The translations under genes and the position numbers were made by a program. From NCBI RefSeq assembly GCF_050303215.1, contig NZ_JBNLBH010000146.1, positions 1-64,000 on the forward strand: a stretch of 64,000 nt of DNA, written 5' to 3'. Source of the DNA: Haliangium sp050303215. Lineage in GTDB: Bacteria > Myxococcota_A > Polyangia > Haliangiales > Haliangiaceae. The notes beneath the pieces are model-generated. The model worked only from the letters and a program-made list of their open reading frames with translations. It did no database searches and was not told the DNA's origin. Positions 45,669-61,114 of this stretch are shown here, in pieces. Every line of letters starts with the position of its first letter. The first letter of the stretch is position 1.

Positions 45669-46340
45669 ATGAGGCGCTCCCGCAACACCGAACAGATCGT
45701 TCGGGTCCGCGACGTGTTCGACGAGTGGGCCCAGGACGGCCGTGCTGACGGCATGGAGCGGGGTCACTCCCGCGCCGCCCGGCACGCGTTCGAGCTGCTC
45801 GAGTTGGCGCCTGGGCAGCGGTTCTTGGACATTGGGTCGGGGAACGGCTACGCGGTGCGGTGGGCGGCCCAGGTGGCGCCGTCGGTGGAGGCGCTGGGCA
45901 TCGATCTATCGGCGCAGATGGTCACCCTGGCCCGGACCATGACCGCCGGTCTGCCCAACGCCCGCTTTCGCCGCGGCGGCTTCCCCATGTCCGCCCTGCC
46001 GCAAGCGTACTTCGACGCCATCTTCTCGATGGAGGTGTTCTATTACCTGCCCGACCTGGCCGCCAGCTTGCGCGCGGTGCGCGAGCTGCTGGTGCCCGGC
46101 GGCCGCTTCGCGTGCGTGGTCGAGTTCTATCGCGAGAACGCCGCCAGCCACGACTGGCCCCGACAGTTGGGGGTGGTGATGCACCTGCTCAGCGCCGAGG
46201 AGTGGGGCGCGGCCTGCCTCGAAGCCGGGCTGGAGGTGGTCCGGCAGGAGCAGCTCCCGCCGGATCGGGCAGGCGAGGCGGGGTCGGGCCGGAGCGGCTC
46301 GGCCGGCAGCCTGATCACGCTGGCCCAGCGCCCGGCCTGA
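45669..46340 (+). CDS. Class I SAM-dependent methyltransferase
   Basis: A 223-residue methyltransferase of the Methyltransf_11/25 type. Motif I is LDIGSGNGYAVRW, motif II GIDLSAQMV, and the post-motif region FDAIFSMEVFYYLPD followed by LVPGGRFACVVEFY fits the fold. No substrate-specific domain is present. ATG 45669 has a TAGTAT box at 45648-45653 upstream. The 205 bp before it (45464-45668) hold no other gene. Small-molecule methylation is most likely. Confidence 0.88.
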   Translation: MRRSRNTEQIVRVRDVFDEWAQDGRADGMERGHSRAARHAFELLELAPGQRFLDIGSGNGYAVRWAAQVAPSVEALGIDLSAQMVTLARTMTAGLPNARFRRGGFPMSALPQAYFDAIFSMEVFYYLPDLAASLRAVRELLVPGGRFACVVEFYRENAASHDWPRQLGVVMHLLSAEEWGAACLEAGLEVVRQEQLPPDRAGEAGSGRSGSAGSLITLAQRPA

Positions 46341-46379
46341 GCGCGACCCGGCCGGGCCCCGCGGCGGCGGCCACGGCGC

Positions 46380-48716
<2,337 letters not shown>

Positions 48717-48721
48717 ACCCG

Positions 48722-48727
48722 ACCATA
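48722..48727 (-). promoter_or_regulatory. Candidate -10 box of the sulfatase-like gene
   Basis: TATGGT on the minus strand, five bases before ATG 48716 and with no ribosome-binding site between. This fits a leaderless transcript starting at the ATG and implies that the gene can be transcribed separately from the XRE gene upstream. Confidence 0.4.
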
Positions 48728-48826
48728 CCTACGCCCCTCGAACCGGGCGAGAAATCCGGGGGCCGGGCCTGGCCCGGCTCGCTGCCGCGGGCCTGGGTCG
48801 GCCGCTCCGGGGCGCCGGCAGCGCGC

Positions 48827-49258
48827 TCAGGTGGAGGGCTCGGTGTCACCCCGGCGGCGCCGGGTGGCTCGCCGCTGCGCGGCCTCGAGTCGTTCGAGCT
48901 CCTTGACCACGGCGTACACCAGGCGGCGCACCGACGGCCTGCTGCTGCGCAGGCGGGTGATGAGCCGCGGCGCTGACGCCTGCTGCTTCGACGACGAGGT
49001 GGGCGGGGCCTGCGGGATGGTGCGGTAGTCCAGCAGCGCGCCCGGGCTCGCCCCGAGGGTCTCGGCGAGGCCGACCAGCGTGAGCAGGCTTGGGATCGCC
49101 TTGCCGCGCTCGATCCGAGAGTAGAACTCGATGCTGATGTGCGCGCGGACCGCGATCTCGGCCTGGGTGAGCCCGAGCTGGTGACGAAAGTGGGGGAGCG
49201 TCACGGCGAGCGCGGTCCGTATACGCTCGCTGACACCCTGTGGCTGTGTGGTCGTCAT
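48827..49258 (-). CDS. XRE-family helix-turn-helix regulator
   Basis: A 143-residue DNA-binding protein. The HTH_3 domain lies at about 12-72 (LGLTQAEIAVRAHISIEFYS, then RIERGKAIPSLLTL). The C-terminal 60 residues are basic and helical, with RRLVYAVVKELERLEAAQRR, possibly for oligomerisation. ATG 49258 is chosen; a GTG further upstream would add 11 residues before the start of similarity. A TATCGT box (49269-49274) lies 10 nt upstream. The sulfatase-like gene downstream on the same strand is its most likely neighbour target. Confidence 0.85.
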   Translation of the reverse strand: MTTTQPQGVSERIRTALAVTLPHFRHQLGLTQAEIAVRAHISIEFYSRIERGKAIPSLLTLVGLAETLGASPGALLDYRTIPQAPPTSSSKQQASAPRLITRLRSSRPSVRRLVYAVVKELERLEAAQRRATRRRRGDTEPST

Positions 49259-49568
49259 GGTGGACGTGACGATACCAGGCCACTCTGACAATCCGTGGCC
49301 ACACGGGTGCGTCCATCAGTGCGACGGCGCAGCCGCGCCCGCGTGCCGGTCTCGGTCGAATCAGGGTCAGCCCCGGTCTGCGGCGCGCGCTCGATGGCAT
49401 GAGGTCGCGGCCGGGCCGGCCCGGCCGAGCGAGTGTCGCCCCGGGGAGCGGCGAGCGCTCGACCACACGAGGCCCTGGCTGAGCCGTCGCCGGCCGAGCG
49501 AGAGTCGTTCCCGGCGGTCGTCGTACGCGCGTTGCCCCGACATCGCCGCGGGGAGGTCGGCGCGCGGA
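49259..49568. other. 310-bp intergenic region
   Basis: Apart from the -10-like box of the XRE gene near 49270, I see no coding frame with support, and no clear terminator. Short CG-rich inverted segments exist but none has a T-run. Confidence 0.45.
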
Positions 49569-50681
49569 TCAGCGCGGCCGGACCAGGGCCTGCTCGGCCG
49601 ACTCGAGCTCGCGCTCGGCCGCACGCAGGGCGCGGCGGGCGCGATTCCTGGCCGCCTGGGCCTGCTCCCAGGTGCGGGCCTGACGCTCGCGTTCGGCCCG
49701 GGCATCGGCCAGGGCCTTGCGGGCCGCGGCCACGGCCGCATCCGCGGCGGCGAGGGCCGTGGCGGCCTCGGCTTCGGCCTCGTCGGCCTCGTCGAGGCGG
49801 CGGTGGCGCTCGTCGACCGCGTCGCGGGCGGCGGCCAGGCGATCGCGCGGGGTTTGGCGCGGGCGCGTCGGCGTAGATGTCGCGCCGGGCAGGTCTTGGG
49901 CCCGTCCCGGCGCGGCCAGCGGGGGACGGCGGACACGTGGACGGGCAGGCGCGGCTGGGGTGAGCGCCGAGGCGACGGCGAAGCCTGGGGCGGCGACGTC
50001 GTTGGACAGTCGGCCTGCCCGGGGCGCCGCGGCCGCGCGACCGTACGCGGCCAGGGCCTCGAGGGTAGTGACCACGCGGCGCATGATCTGCGGGCTGCGG
50101 CCGTGCCCGGCGCGGGCCAGCGCCTCCTGGGCTGCCTGGATGACCGGGGCCAAGGCCTGGCGCAGGCGCGTCGACGCCGCCGTGAGCTCGGCTGCCGAGG
50201 CCGCGCGGGCCTGGAGCGCGCGCAGCTCCTCGCCGGCGTCGATGAGGGCCATGAACACCTCGGGCTGGTCCCAGTAGGCCTGGTTCGCGGCCCAGGCCGA
50301 CACCGTGGGCTTGGCCAGAGCCTTGATGTCCGCGGCGGCGTCGCGGTCGCTCGCCTTCACGCGCTCGGCCAGGCGGTTGCGCTCGGCGGTGAACTCGGAC
50401 AGAGGTCCGCGAAACAGCGCGTCGACCTCGTCGGGGTCCACCAGCGCCGGCGCGGGCTCGACCTCGGGCGCCCGGTCGGCGTCCGCGGCGGGCGCGTCAT
50501 CGAGCGTCGCGGCGGCGACCAGCGCCGGCGCGGCCCGGGCGAACGGAGGCTCGTCGTTGCTGTCGCCGTCGAGGTCGAAGGCGACGCCGGGACCGGGACC
50601 AGGGTCGGGGTCGAGGTCGAGGTCGGGCGCGACCTCGGCGCAGGAGCGTTGATCATCGCTGGGCATCGCCGGGAGATTCAT
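49569..50681 (-). CDS. Uncharacterised protein with Ala-rich coiled-coil C terminus
   Basis: A 370-residue soluble protein that I do not assign to a named family. The N-terminal 85 residues are acidic low complexity (DLDLDPDPGPGPG). A compact helical core at about 85-230 contains DPDEVDALFRGPLSEFTAER and KPTVSAWAANQAYW, which looks conserved. The C-terminal 115 residues form an Ala/Arg/Glu-rich helix of probable coiled-coil character (DEADEAEAEAATALAAAD). Start ATG 50681 avoids the overlap of longer forms with the histidine kinase; ATG 50666 is an alternative. It lies 94 bp after the kinase on the same strand and could be co-transcribed. Confidence 0.7.
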   Translation of the reverse strand: MNLPAMPSDDQRSCAEVAPDLDLDPDPGPGPGVAFDLDGDSNDEPPFARAAPALVAAATLDDAPAADADRAPEVEPAPALVDPDEVDALFRGPLSEFTAERNRLAERVKASDRDAAADIKALAKPTVSAWAANQAYWDQPEVFMALIDAGEELRALQARAASAAELTAASTRLRQALAPVIQAAQEALARAGHGRSPQIMRRVVTTLEALAAYGRAAAAPRAGRLSNDVAAPGFAVASALTPAAPARPRVRRPPLAAPGRAQDLPGATSTPTRPRQTPRDRLAAARDAVDERHRRLDEADEAEAEAATALAAADAAVAAARKALADARAERERQARTWEQAQAARNRARRALRAAERELESAEQALVRPR

Positions 50682-50775
50682 CATAGATGCCCAGGCCTCC
50701 GCTGAGAACGACCTGACAGGCCGCGTGGTGGCCGCTATCGGCGTCTGGCCGGGTCGTGCCGCCGGCGAGGCCCGG

Positions 50776-53097
<2,322 letters not shown>

Positions 53098-53177
53098 GGC
53101 GCTGTCAGGCTACTCGTTCGGGCCCGGCGACGCCAGCGCCGGGCGGGATCGAGGCCCGGCCCGGGCCCCGATCGCCG

Positions 53178-54958
<1,781 letters not shown>

Positions 54959-54962
<4 letters not shown>

Positions 54963-55909
54963 GGGGACTCCTGTGCAGTCTGCGGCGAGGTGAGGGAGGC
55001 GGCGGCGCCGCCGCGACCAGGTGGTCGTCGCGACCAGATGGTCGCCAGCAGCGCGCCCGAGATCAAGTGCCATACGCCCCAGCCGGCGACGGTCAGGGCG
55101 GCGCCGCCGAGCCCGGGGAGTTGGGAGAGGATGATGACCAGGCCCAGGCCGGCGTTCTGGATCCCGATCTCGAAGGCGAAGGTGCGGCGGGCGGGCCCGG
55201 GCAGGCGCGCGGCCCGCGCGCCCAGGTAGCCGAGCGCCAGGGCCAGGGCGTTGTGCACCACCACCACCGGCATGATCACCACCACGAACACGTCCAGGTG
55301 TCCGCGGTTGCCCACCAGCGCGCCGGCGATGAACACCACCAGGGCCAGCAGCGACACCCGGTGACAGGGCTTGTGCAGGCGCCGGGCCAGCCTGGGCGTG
55401 CGCGCGGCCAGGAACATGCCCACGGCCAGCGGCAGGGCCAGGACCAGGGCGGTCTGCACCAGCATCCGACCGCGGTCGATGGCGACGTCGCTGAGGATGG
55501 CGGCGGTGTCGGGCGCGAGCGAGCCCCACAGCAGGATGCCCACCGGCGTGAGCACGGCCGCCGACACGCTCGACAGCGCCGTGAGCGACACCGACAGGGC
55601 CACGTCGCCGCGCGCGATCACGGTCAGCAGGTTGGACATGGAGCCGCCCGGGCAGGCGGCCACGATCACCATGCCCAGGGCGATGCTCGGGGTCGGGGCC
55701 AGCATTCGGCTGAGCACCCAGGTCAAGGCCGGCAGGGCCAGGAGCTGCAAGCCGGCCCCGTACAGCACGATCCCGGGCCGACGCGCCACCCGGCGGAAGT
55801 CGTCGGGCACCAGACCGAGGCCGATGCCGAACATGATGAAGCCCAGCACCACCGCCAGCACGGTCTGGGCCGTGGGGTCGATGGCGAGGCTGACGTCGTC
55901 GAGATGCAT
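54959..55909 (-). CDS. Bile acid:sodium symporter family transporter
   Basis: A 316-residue inner-membrane protein with nine or ten hydrophobic segments and the SBF fold motifs: FIMFGIGLGL near the N terminus, ACPGGSMSNLLT (the conserved sodium-site region), and FEIGIQNAGLGLVI. The family moves bile acids in animals, while bacterial members carry pantoate, keto-acids or unknown anions with sodium. ATG 55909 is used. Coupling by ATGA to the N-acyl-D-amino-acid deacylase suggests that it imports the substrate of that enzyme, or exports its product. It is divergent from selA with 127 bp between starts. Confidence 0.9.
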
Positions 55910-56036
55910 GAAGGGGCGAGCATAGGACGGCGGCGGGGTCGCGCGCTCGGGTTTTTGCCCACCGTCGTGGCGAGGTCGCGCCGGCCCGCGTCTCGGGGGC
56001 GATCGCGGCGGGCGAGGGCGGCGCGGCTATGGTAGC

Positions 56037-57566
56037 GTGAGCGCCGTGTCGCATCAGCCCTCCACCGCCGCCGAGTCGGCGATTCGCGCCGCCCTGCGCC
56101 GCCTGCCCAAGGTCGACGCGGTGCTCGCGCGGCCCGCGCTCACGGCCGCTGACGTGCCCCGCTGGGCCCTGCGCCAGGCCGTGCGCGAGCGCATCGACGA
56201 GCTGCGTCAGGCCGTGCTGCGGGGCGCCATCCCGGCCTCCTTCGACCTCGCGTCCGAAGACGTATGCGCGCGCGCCCGGGCCCTGGCCGCGCCCTCGCTG
56301 CGGCGGGTGATCAACGCCACCGGCGTGGTCGTGCACACCAACCTCGGCCGCGCCCCCCTCAGCCCGGCCGCGCTCGCGCGCGTGGTCGAGCTCGCCGGCG
56401 GCTACTGCAACCTCGAGTACGAGCTCGGGGTAGGGCGCCGGGGCTCGCGCCACGGCCACGTCGCGGCCCTGCTCACCGCGCTCACGGGCGCCGACGACGC
56501 GGTCGTGGTCAACAACAACGCCGCCGCCGTGATGCTGGCCCTGTCGGCCCTGGCCTCTGGCCGCGAGGTGATCGTATCCCGGGGCGAGCTGGTCGAGATC
56601 GGCGGCTCCTTCCGCGTGCCCGACGTCATGCGGCTGTCGGGCGCGACCCTGGTCGAGGTCGGCACCACCAACAAGACTCGGGCGAGCGACTACGAGCGCG
56701 CCCTGAGCCCGGACACCGGCCTGCTGCTCAAGGTCCACCCGTCCAACTTCGCCATCGTCGGCTTCACCGAAGAGGTCGCGCCGGCCGAGCTGGCGACCCT
56801 GTGCGCCCGCGCCGGGGTCCCCACCATGATGGACCTCGGCTCCGGGCTCCTGCTCGCCGAGGCCGAGCTCCAGGCCATGGGCGTGCCTCCCGAGCCCGGC
56901 GTGCGGGCCATGATCGCGGCCGGCCTGGACCTGGTCTCGTTCTCGGGCGACAAGCTCCTGGGCGGCCCCCAGGCCGGCATCCTGTGCGGCCGCGCCGATC
57001 TCATCGACAAGCTGCGCCGGCACCCTCTGATGCGCGCCCTGCGGCCCGACAAGCTCACCCTGGCCGCGCTCGAGGCCACCCTGCGCGAGTACCGCGATCG
57101 CGCCGGCCCGGTCGCGACCTCGGCTGCTTCGTCGGCCGGGACCTCGGCCGCGACCCCGGACACGGACTCGAACCCGAACATCGACGTGCCCGTGGCCGCC
57201 ATGCTGGCCGCGCCCGCGGCCGAGCTGGAGCGCCGCGCCGAGGCCGCCCTGGCCCTGGTCCGCGACCGCCTGGCCGGGCCCGGGCCCGGTCGCGCGGCCG
57301 TTGCCGTGACCGTGAGCGCGTGCACGTCGACCGTGGGCGGCGGCGCGTTGCCGACCTCGACCCTACCGTCGTGGGGGCTGGCCCTGGTCCCGGCCGCCGT
57401 CGAGGTCGGCGCGGTCGACATCGACGTCGCCCTGCGCCGGGCCGATCCGCCCGTGATCGGCCGCATCGTAGCCGAACGGGTGGTGCTCGACCTGCGCACC
57501 GTGCTGCCCGACGACCTGGAGCCCCTGGTCGCCGCCGTGGTATCGGTGGTGAGCGGGACCGCCTGA
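56037..57566 (+). CDS. selA: L-seryl-tRNA(Sec) selenium transferase SelA
   Basis: A 509-residue PLP enzyme that converts seryl-tRNA(Sec) to selenocysteinyl-tRNA(Sec). The PLP lysine is K306 in SFSGDKLLGGPQAG. N-terminal RLPKVDAVL and RRVINATGVVVHTNLGRAPL, and VEIGGSFRVPDVM, are signature SelA segments. GTG 56037 gives the longest form; GTG 56046 would suit a TATGGT box at 56028-56033 better, dropping three residues. Its presence implies that the organism uses UGA as selenocysteine. selB, selD and tRNA-Sec are not in this window. No ribosome-binding site is obvious. Confidence 0.95.
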   Translation: MSAVSHQPSTAAESAIRAALRRLPKVDAVLARPALTAADVPRWALRQAVRERIDELRQAVLRGAIPASFDLASEDVCARARALAAPSLRRVINATGVVVHTNLGRAPLSPAALARVVELAGGYCNLEYELGVGRRGSRHGHVAALLTALTGADDAVVVNNNAAAVMLALSALASGREVIVSRGELVEIGGSFRVPDVMRLSGATLVEVGTTNKTRASDYERALSPDTGLLLKVHPSNFAIVGFTEEVAPAELATLCARAGVPTMMDLGSGLLLAEAELQAMGVPPEPGVRAMIAAGLDLVSFSGDKLLGGPQAGILCGRADLIDKLRRHPLMRALRPDKLTLAALEATLREYRDRAGPVATSAASSAGTSAATPDTDSNPNIDVPVAAMLAAPAAELERRAEAALALVRDRLAGPGPGRAAVAVTVSACTSTVGGGALPTSTLPSWGLALVPAAVEVGAVDIDVALRRADPPVIGRIVAERVVLDLRTVLPDDLEPLVAAVVSVVSGTA

Positions 57567-57629
57567 GCCGGCCCGCGCCCACTCGATGGAGCTCGGGAAC
57601 TCGGGAACTCGACCACAGGGACCAACCCA

Positions 57630-59045
57630 GTGCACGACCTACTTCGCCTGGACGGCATCTGGCGCAGCCGGCGTCAGATCAGCCTCGCCTACAGCGCCGC
57701 GGGGCTGCGCTTCACCACCTCGTACTGGTATCGCGACCTCGACCTCATCGAGCTCGAGCGGCGCTACGGCGAGGACTTCATGGGCAAGCTGTACTTCCAC
57801 ATGCTCGCCTTCGAGGCCAACAAGGCCGGCAGCCTCAAGCCCGCGCGCCTCGATCCCGGGCCCTTCGGACGCTACCTGAGCGACCGCTTCGTGGACCTGT
57901 GGAGCCGCATCTTCCACAAAGTGTGGGCGCAGTGGCGCTACGAGAACGAGCTGCCCGACTACCCCGGGCCCGCGATCACGGCCCCGGCCGAGCGCGCCGA
58001 CATCGGCGCCCGCGCGCTCGCGCCCGGCGACGTCGACCTATTGGCCTTCTGCGGCGGCGGCAAGGACAGCCTGGTGTGCATGGGCCTGCTGGACGAGGCC
58101 GGCGCCGGCTACGGCCTGTTCGAGTACGCGCACTCCATCTACGGCACCCGGCACAAGCAGGAGCAGCTCGTGGGCGCCCTGGCCGCGCACGGCGCCCCGG
58201 TGCGCGTGCATCGGCAGTGGGTGGCCGACGACTTCCTCGACAGCCCGGTGCTCGAGTGCGCGCCCGATGTGGGCGTGCGCTCGCTGACCGCGGCCGAGAC
58301 CCCGAGCTCCATCTTCGCGGCCGTGCCGGTGGCGTTGGCCCACGGCTACCGCTACCTGGTCCTGGGCCACGAGCGCAGCGCCGACACCGGCAACCTCATC
58401 TGGGATCGCACCGGCGAGGACGTCAACCACCAGTGGGGCAAGAGCGGCGAGGCCGAAGACCTGCTCAACCGCTACCTGCAAGACGAGCTGGTGTCGAACC
58501 TGGCCTACTTCAGCCTGCTCAAGCCCATCCACGACGTGGTCATCTTCGGGCTCTTGCGCGACCGTCCCGACGGGCTCGAGCAGACCCACTCCTGCAACCT
58601 CGACAAGCCCTGGTGCAAGCGCTGCCCCAAGTGCGCCTACGTGTGGCTCAACTACATGGCCTACCTGCCGGTCGAGCGAGTGGACGCCATGTTCGGCCAA
58701 AACCTCTTCGACCTGCCCGAGAACCAGCTCGCCTTCCGGCAGATGCTGGGCCTGGAGGCGCACACCCCCTTCGAGTGCCTGGGCCAGGTCGAAGAGGCCC
58801 GGCTCGCCTTCGAGCTGTGCCGGGCCAAGGGGCTCGGCGGCGCCGCCATGGATGCCTACCGCAGCGCGGCCCCGGCCCTGGACGTGGACGCCGTGCTCGA
58901 CCGCTTCGCCCGCGTGTACGAGCCCTCGGCCGACATGCCCAAAAACCTGCGCGGCCCGGTCCTGGCTCGCATGCGCGAGGCCGCCGAGCGCACCGCCGCC
59001 TACGTGCGCCAAACCCTGGCCGCCGCCGAGCGGCGCGGCTCGTGA
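57630..59045 (+). CDS. murL: MurL-like PP-loop protein (UDP-MurNAc-L-Ala-L-Glu epimerase family)
   Basis: A 471-residue soluble protein with an N-type ATP-pyrophosphatase loop CGGGKDSLV (K145). The rest matches the MurL pattern as I recall it: VNHQWGKSGEAE, YFSLLKPIHDV, a cysteine cluster HSCNLDKPWCKRCPKCAYVWL that probably binds zinc, MFGQNLFDLPEN and FECLGQVEEARLAF. MurL in Xanthomonas epimerises L-Glu to D-Glu at the end of UDP-MurNAc-L-Ala-L-Glu, replacing the MurI route, together with a dedicated MurD2 ligase; none is adjacent. GTG 57630 follows selA by 63 bp on the same strand. Paralogous function is possible, so the symbol is a family name. Confidence 0.7.
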   Translation: MHDLLRLDGIWRSRRQISLAYSAAGLRFTTSYWYRDLDLIELERRYGEDFMGKLYFHMLAFEANKAGSLKPARLDPGPFGRYLSDRFVDLWSRIFHKVWAQWRYENELPDYPGPAITAPAERADIGARALAPGDVDLLAFCGGGKDSLVCMGLLDEAGAGYGLFEYAHSIYGTRHKQEQLVGALAAHGAPVRVHRQWVADDFLDSPVLECAPDVGVRSLTAAETPSSIFAAVPVALAHGYRYLVLGHERSADTGNLIWDRTGEDVNHQWGKSGEAEDLLNRYLQDELVSNLAYFSLLKPIHDVVIFGLLRDRPDGLEQTHSCNLDKPWCKRCPKCAYVWLNYMAYLPVERVDAMFGQNLFDLPENQLAFRQMLGLEAHTPFECLGQVEEARLAFELCRAKGLGGAAMDAYRSAAPALDVDAVLDRFARVYEPSADMPKNLRGPVLARMREAAERTAAYVRQTLAAAERRGS

Positions 59046-59049
59046 GCGC

Positions 59050-59745
59050 TCAGGTCGGCATCTCGCCGGGCACGTGTCGGTCCTCGATGCCCAAGTGGCG
59101 CTCGATGGCCTGCTCGAAGTAGACGGCTTCCTCGGCCTGCTCCAGGGACGAGATCAGCCGCACCGTGCTCCCGCTGCGCAGCACGGCGTCGACGCTGTAG
59201 TTGAAGCTGGCGCCGCGGTTGCGCCGCTGCATGAGGTGCGATTGGCAATAGAGCTGGTCGATCTGGTTCACCGGCAGGTCGCGCTTGCCGGGCCAGGGCA
59301 GGGGGCTGTGGCGGATGCGCAGGGCGGCGCGGTCGACGACCACGTGGGTCCGGTTGACCATGACCGCGGCCGTCCAGTACACGATGCCCAGGCCGACAGC
59401 CCCGCTGACCAGCACGACGACCAGGGCGGCGCCGTCCACCCCGCCCCGGGCGAAGAGAAACGGGAACAGCATCCAGAAGGCCGCGAACAGGATCATGCCC
59501 AGGGCCGCGGGCCTGAACCAGCGCCGGGTGATGTGCAGCGCGCCGTCGCGCTCCTCGACCTGGAAGCGCTTGGGCGGCCGCACCTGGCCGCGCCGACGAG
59601 GTCCGGCCGGGTTGCCGAGCTGGGCCGGGAGCCCGAACACGGCGTTGCAGGCCCTGCACTTGGCCAGGCCGCGGTCGAGGTGAATGTCCTCGGCGACGAT
59701 GTCGGCGCTGCAGCGTGGACAGCTCAGAGTCATGGCTTGGGGCAT
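59050..59745 (-). CDS. Zinc-ribbon membrane protein, hypothetical
   Basis: A 231-residue protein. The N terminus has two CxxC pairs (SCPRC and KCRACN) forming a short zinc ribbon. Two hydrophobic segments (about 80-99 and 105-128) anchor it to the membrane as a hairpin. The C-terminal 90 residues look like a PH-like/YdbT-type cytoplasmic domain: VVVDRAALRIRHSPLPW and a run around LISSLEQAEEAVYFEQAIE. No enzyme motif is present. ATG 59745 is chosen; ATG 59733, starting directly before the first CxxC, is equally possible. It converges with the MurL-like gene. Confidence 0.7.
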   Translation of the reverse strand: MPQAMTLSCPRCSADIVAEDIHLDRGLAKCRACNAVFGLPAQLGNPAGPRRRGQVRPPKRFQVEERDGALHITRRWFRPAALGMILFAAFWMLFPFLFARGGVDGAALVVVLVSGAVGLGIVYWTAAVMVNRTHVVVDRAALRIRHSPLPWPGKRDLPVNQIDQLYCQSHLMQRRNRGASFNYSVDAVLRSGSTVRLISSLEQAEEAVYFEQAIERHLGIEDRHVPGEMPT

Positions 59746-59810
59746 GCTGGGTGGCACCCCACAGGCGTAGCCCAGTCCGAGACCGCGCGCAAGCGCCCGG
59801 CCCGCCCGGC

Positions 59811-60236
59811 TCAGCTCCTGGTCTCGTTGTACAGCGCGAGCAGGTCGGACACCGCGTCGACGATGGCCCCGGTCATGACGCTGCCGGCGGTCATGTCGTC
59901 GAGCTTCTCGGCCAGGTCCTTGACCTTGGCCAGGGCCTCGGTGTCCGGCGGCCTCACCGCCTGGCGGCCGGCGATGAAGGCGTGCATCTCGGCCCGCACC
60001 CTGGCCTTGCGGGCCTCCAGGTCGGCCAGCTCCACGGTGATGCGGCGGCGCTCGTCGCCGCCCAGGTCGGGAGCGGCCTGGCGCACCACCAGGAGCGCGA
60101 TGGCGTCCTCGATGGCGCCGATGGTGGCCACCGCGACCTGTAGATAGTTGGCGCGCTCGGCGTCGCTGGCCTCGTTGACCGTGATCGGCTCCGCGGTCGC
60201 GGACGGGGGCGTGGGGGCATCGGGAGCGTTGGGCAT
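59811..60236 (-). CDS. Hypothetical helical protein
   Basis: A 141-residue soluble protein without recognised domain. The first 20 residues are Pro/Ala-rich; the remainder is mostly helical (ITVELADLEARKARVRAEM), with coiled-coil character. There is no signal peptide. ATG 60236 is chosen; GTG 60245 is an alternative. It lies 48 bp after the lipoprotein gene at 60285-61076 on the same strand and may belong to the same transcription unit. Confidence 0.65.
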   Translation of the reverse strand: MPNAPDAPTPPSATAEPITVNEASDAERANYLQVAVATIGAIEDAIALLVVRQAAPDLGGDERRRITVELADLEARKARVRAEMHAFIAGRQAVRPPDTEALAKVKDLAEKLDDMTAGSVMTGAIVDAVSDLLALYNETRS

Positions 60237-60284
60237 GGCAGTCACCTGGGTCGAAGGGCTTGGGGTCGTGGCCGCGCGCGGCGC

Positions 60285-61076
60285 TCAGCAGGCGCTGGGT
60301 CGGGCGTCGCCGTCAGAGCTGTCGCCGTCGTCGCCGGCGTCGCCGTCGCCGGGGGTCTCGCCGCCGGGGTCAGCGCCGTCGCCGGCGTCACCGTCGCCGG
60401 TGCCGGGGTTCTCGACGTCGGGGATCGTGATCTCGCCGGCCCCGGTGGCCACGCCCTCACCCACGGCGACCTGGGCCTCGCCGGCCTGGCGGGCTTGTTC
60501 GATGTCCGCGTGTACGGTCTCGAAGAAGCACAGATAGAACTGCATGCGGTCCTTGAACGAGGGCTCGTTGCCGAGCTCGGCCAGGGCCTTGGCGGCCTTG
60601 GCCAGCTCGGCGGAGCGGACCTCGACCCGGGTCTTGGCGGCCTCGACCTTCTTGCCGTGCTCCTCGCGCAGGGTCCGCAGGGCCTCGCGCTGGGTGCGTG
60701 TGGTGGTGGTGCCCGCGACGATGCCCTCGTACAGGTTCTGGCGGTCGCGGCCCACGCTCGCCTTCTCGAAGCCCCACAGGAACACCTCGCGCTGATTGCT
60801 CTGCTCGGTGGTGAGCGCGCTCTCCTCGAGGCCGTTCATGTTGTGCTGGCGGGCCTTGGCCAGGGTCGTGCGCGAGGCCGCGAAGCGCTCGCTCTCGGCC
60901 TTGATCTGGTTGGTGTAGGCGGCCATCAGGGTGGCGCCGTTGCGGGCCTCCTTGGGCACGCCGCAGCCGGCGCCGGCACCAGCGATGACGATGAAGATGG
61001 CGGCGGCCCAGGGGATGGCGGCGGCCCGGGTGAGGCGCCCGGCGGTGGGGCGGGGCGCGGGGCGGAGGTGGTTCAT
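60285..61076 (-). CDS. Uncharacterised lipoprotein with helical body and acidic Gly/Asp tail
   Basis: A 263-residue lipoprotein: lipobox GAGAGC (C38) after a long basic N-region, a helical body (about 45-190; SELAKAAKALAEL, RTQREALRTLREEH) and a low-complexity tail rich in Gly, Asp and Pro ending in a Cys. GGAG lies just before ATG 61076. In frame upstream lies a fourfold hexamer repeat (61115-61138) giving alternative ATGs, the first of which (61136) overlaps the stop of the upstream lipoprotein as ATGA. No family recognised. Confidence 0.72.
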   Translation of the reverse strand: MNHLRPAPRPTAGRLTRAAAIPWAAAIFIVIAGAGAGCGVPKEARNGATLMAAYTNQIKAESERFAASRTTLAKARQHNMNGLEESALTTEQSNQREVFLWGFEKASVGRDRQNLYEGIVAGTTTTRTQREALRTLREEHGKKVEAAKTRVEVRSAELAKAAKALAELGNEPSFKDRMQFYLCFFETVHADIEQARQAGEAQVAVGEGVATGAGEITIPDVENPGTGDGDAGDGADPGGETPGDGDAGDDGDSSDGDARPSAC

Positions 61077-61114
61077 GGCGTCGCTCCGGCGGCGGGGTTC
61101 GGGTCGGCGGCGGG

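Noticed and set aside
54963..57023. Long open extension upstream of the D-aminoacylase on the minus strand, which would give a 1281-residue protein
   Set aside because: It runs antisense through selA and out of frame through the transporter gene, and reads as Arg/Pro/Gly/Ala low complexity. The true start at 54962 has a ribosome-binding site and an ATGA overlap.
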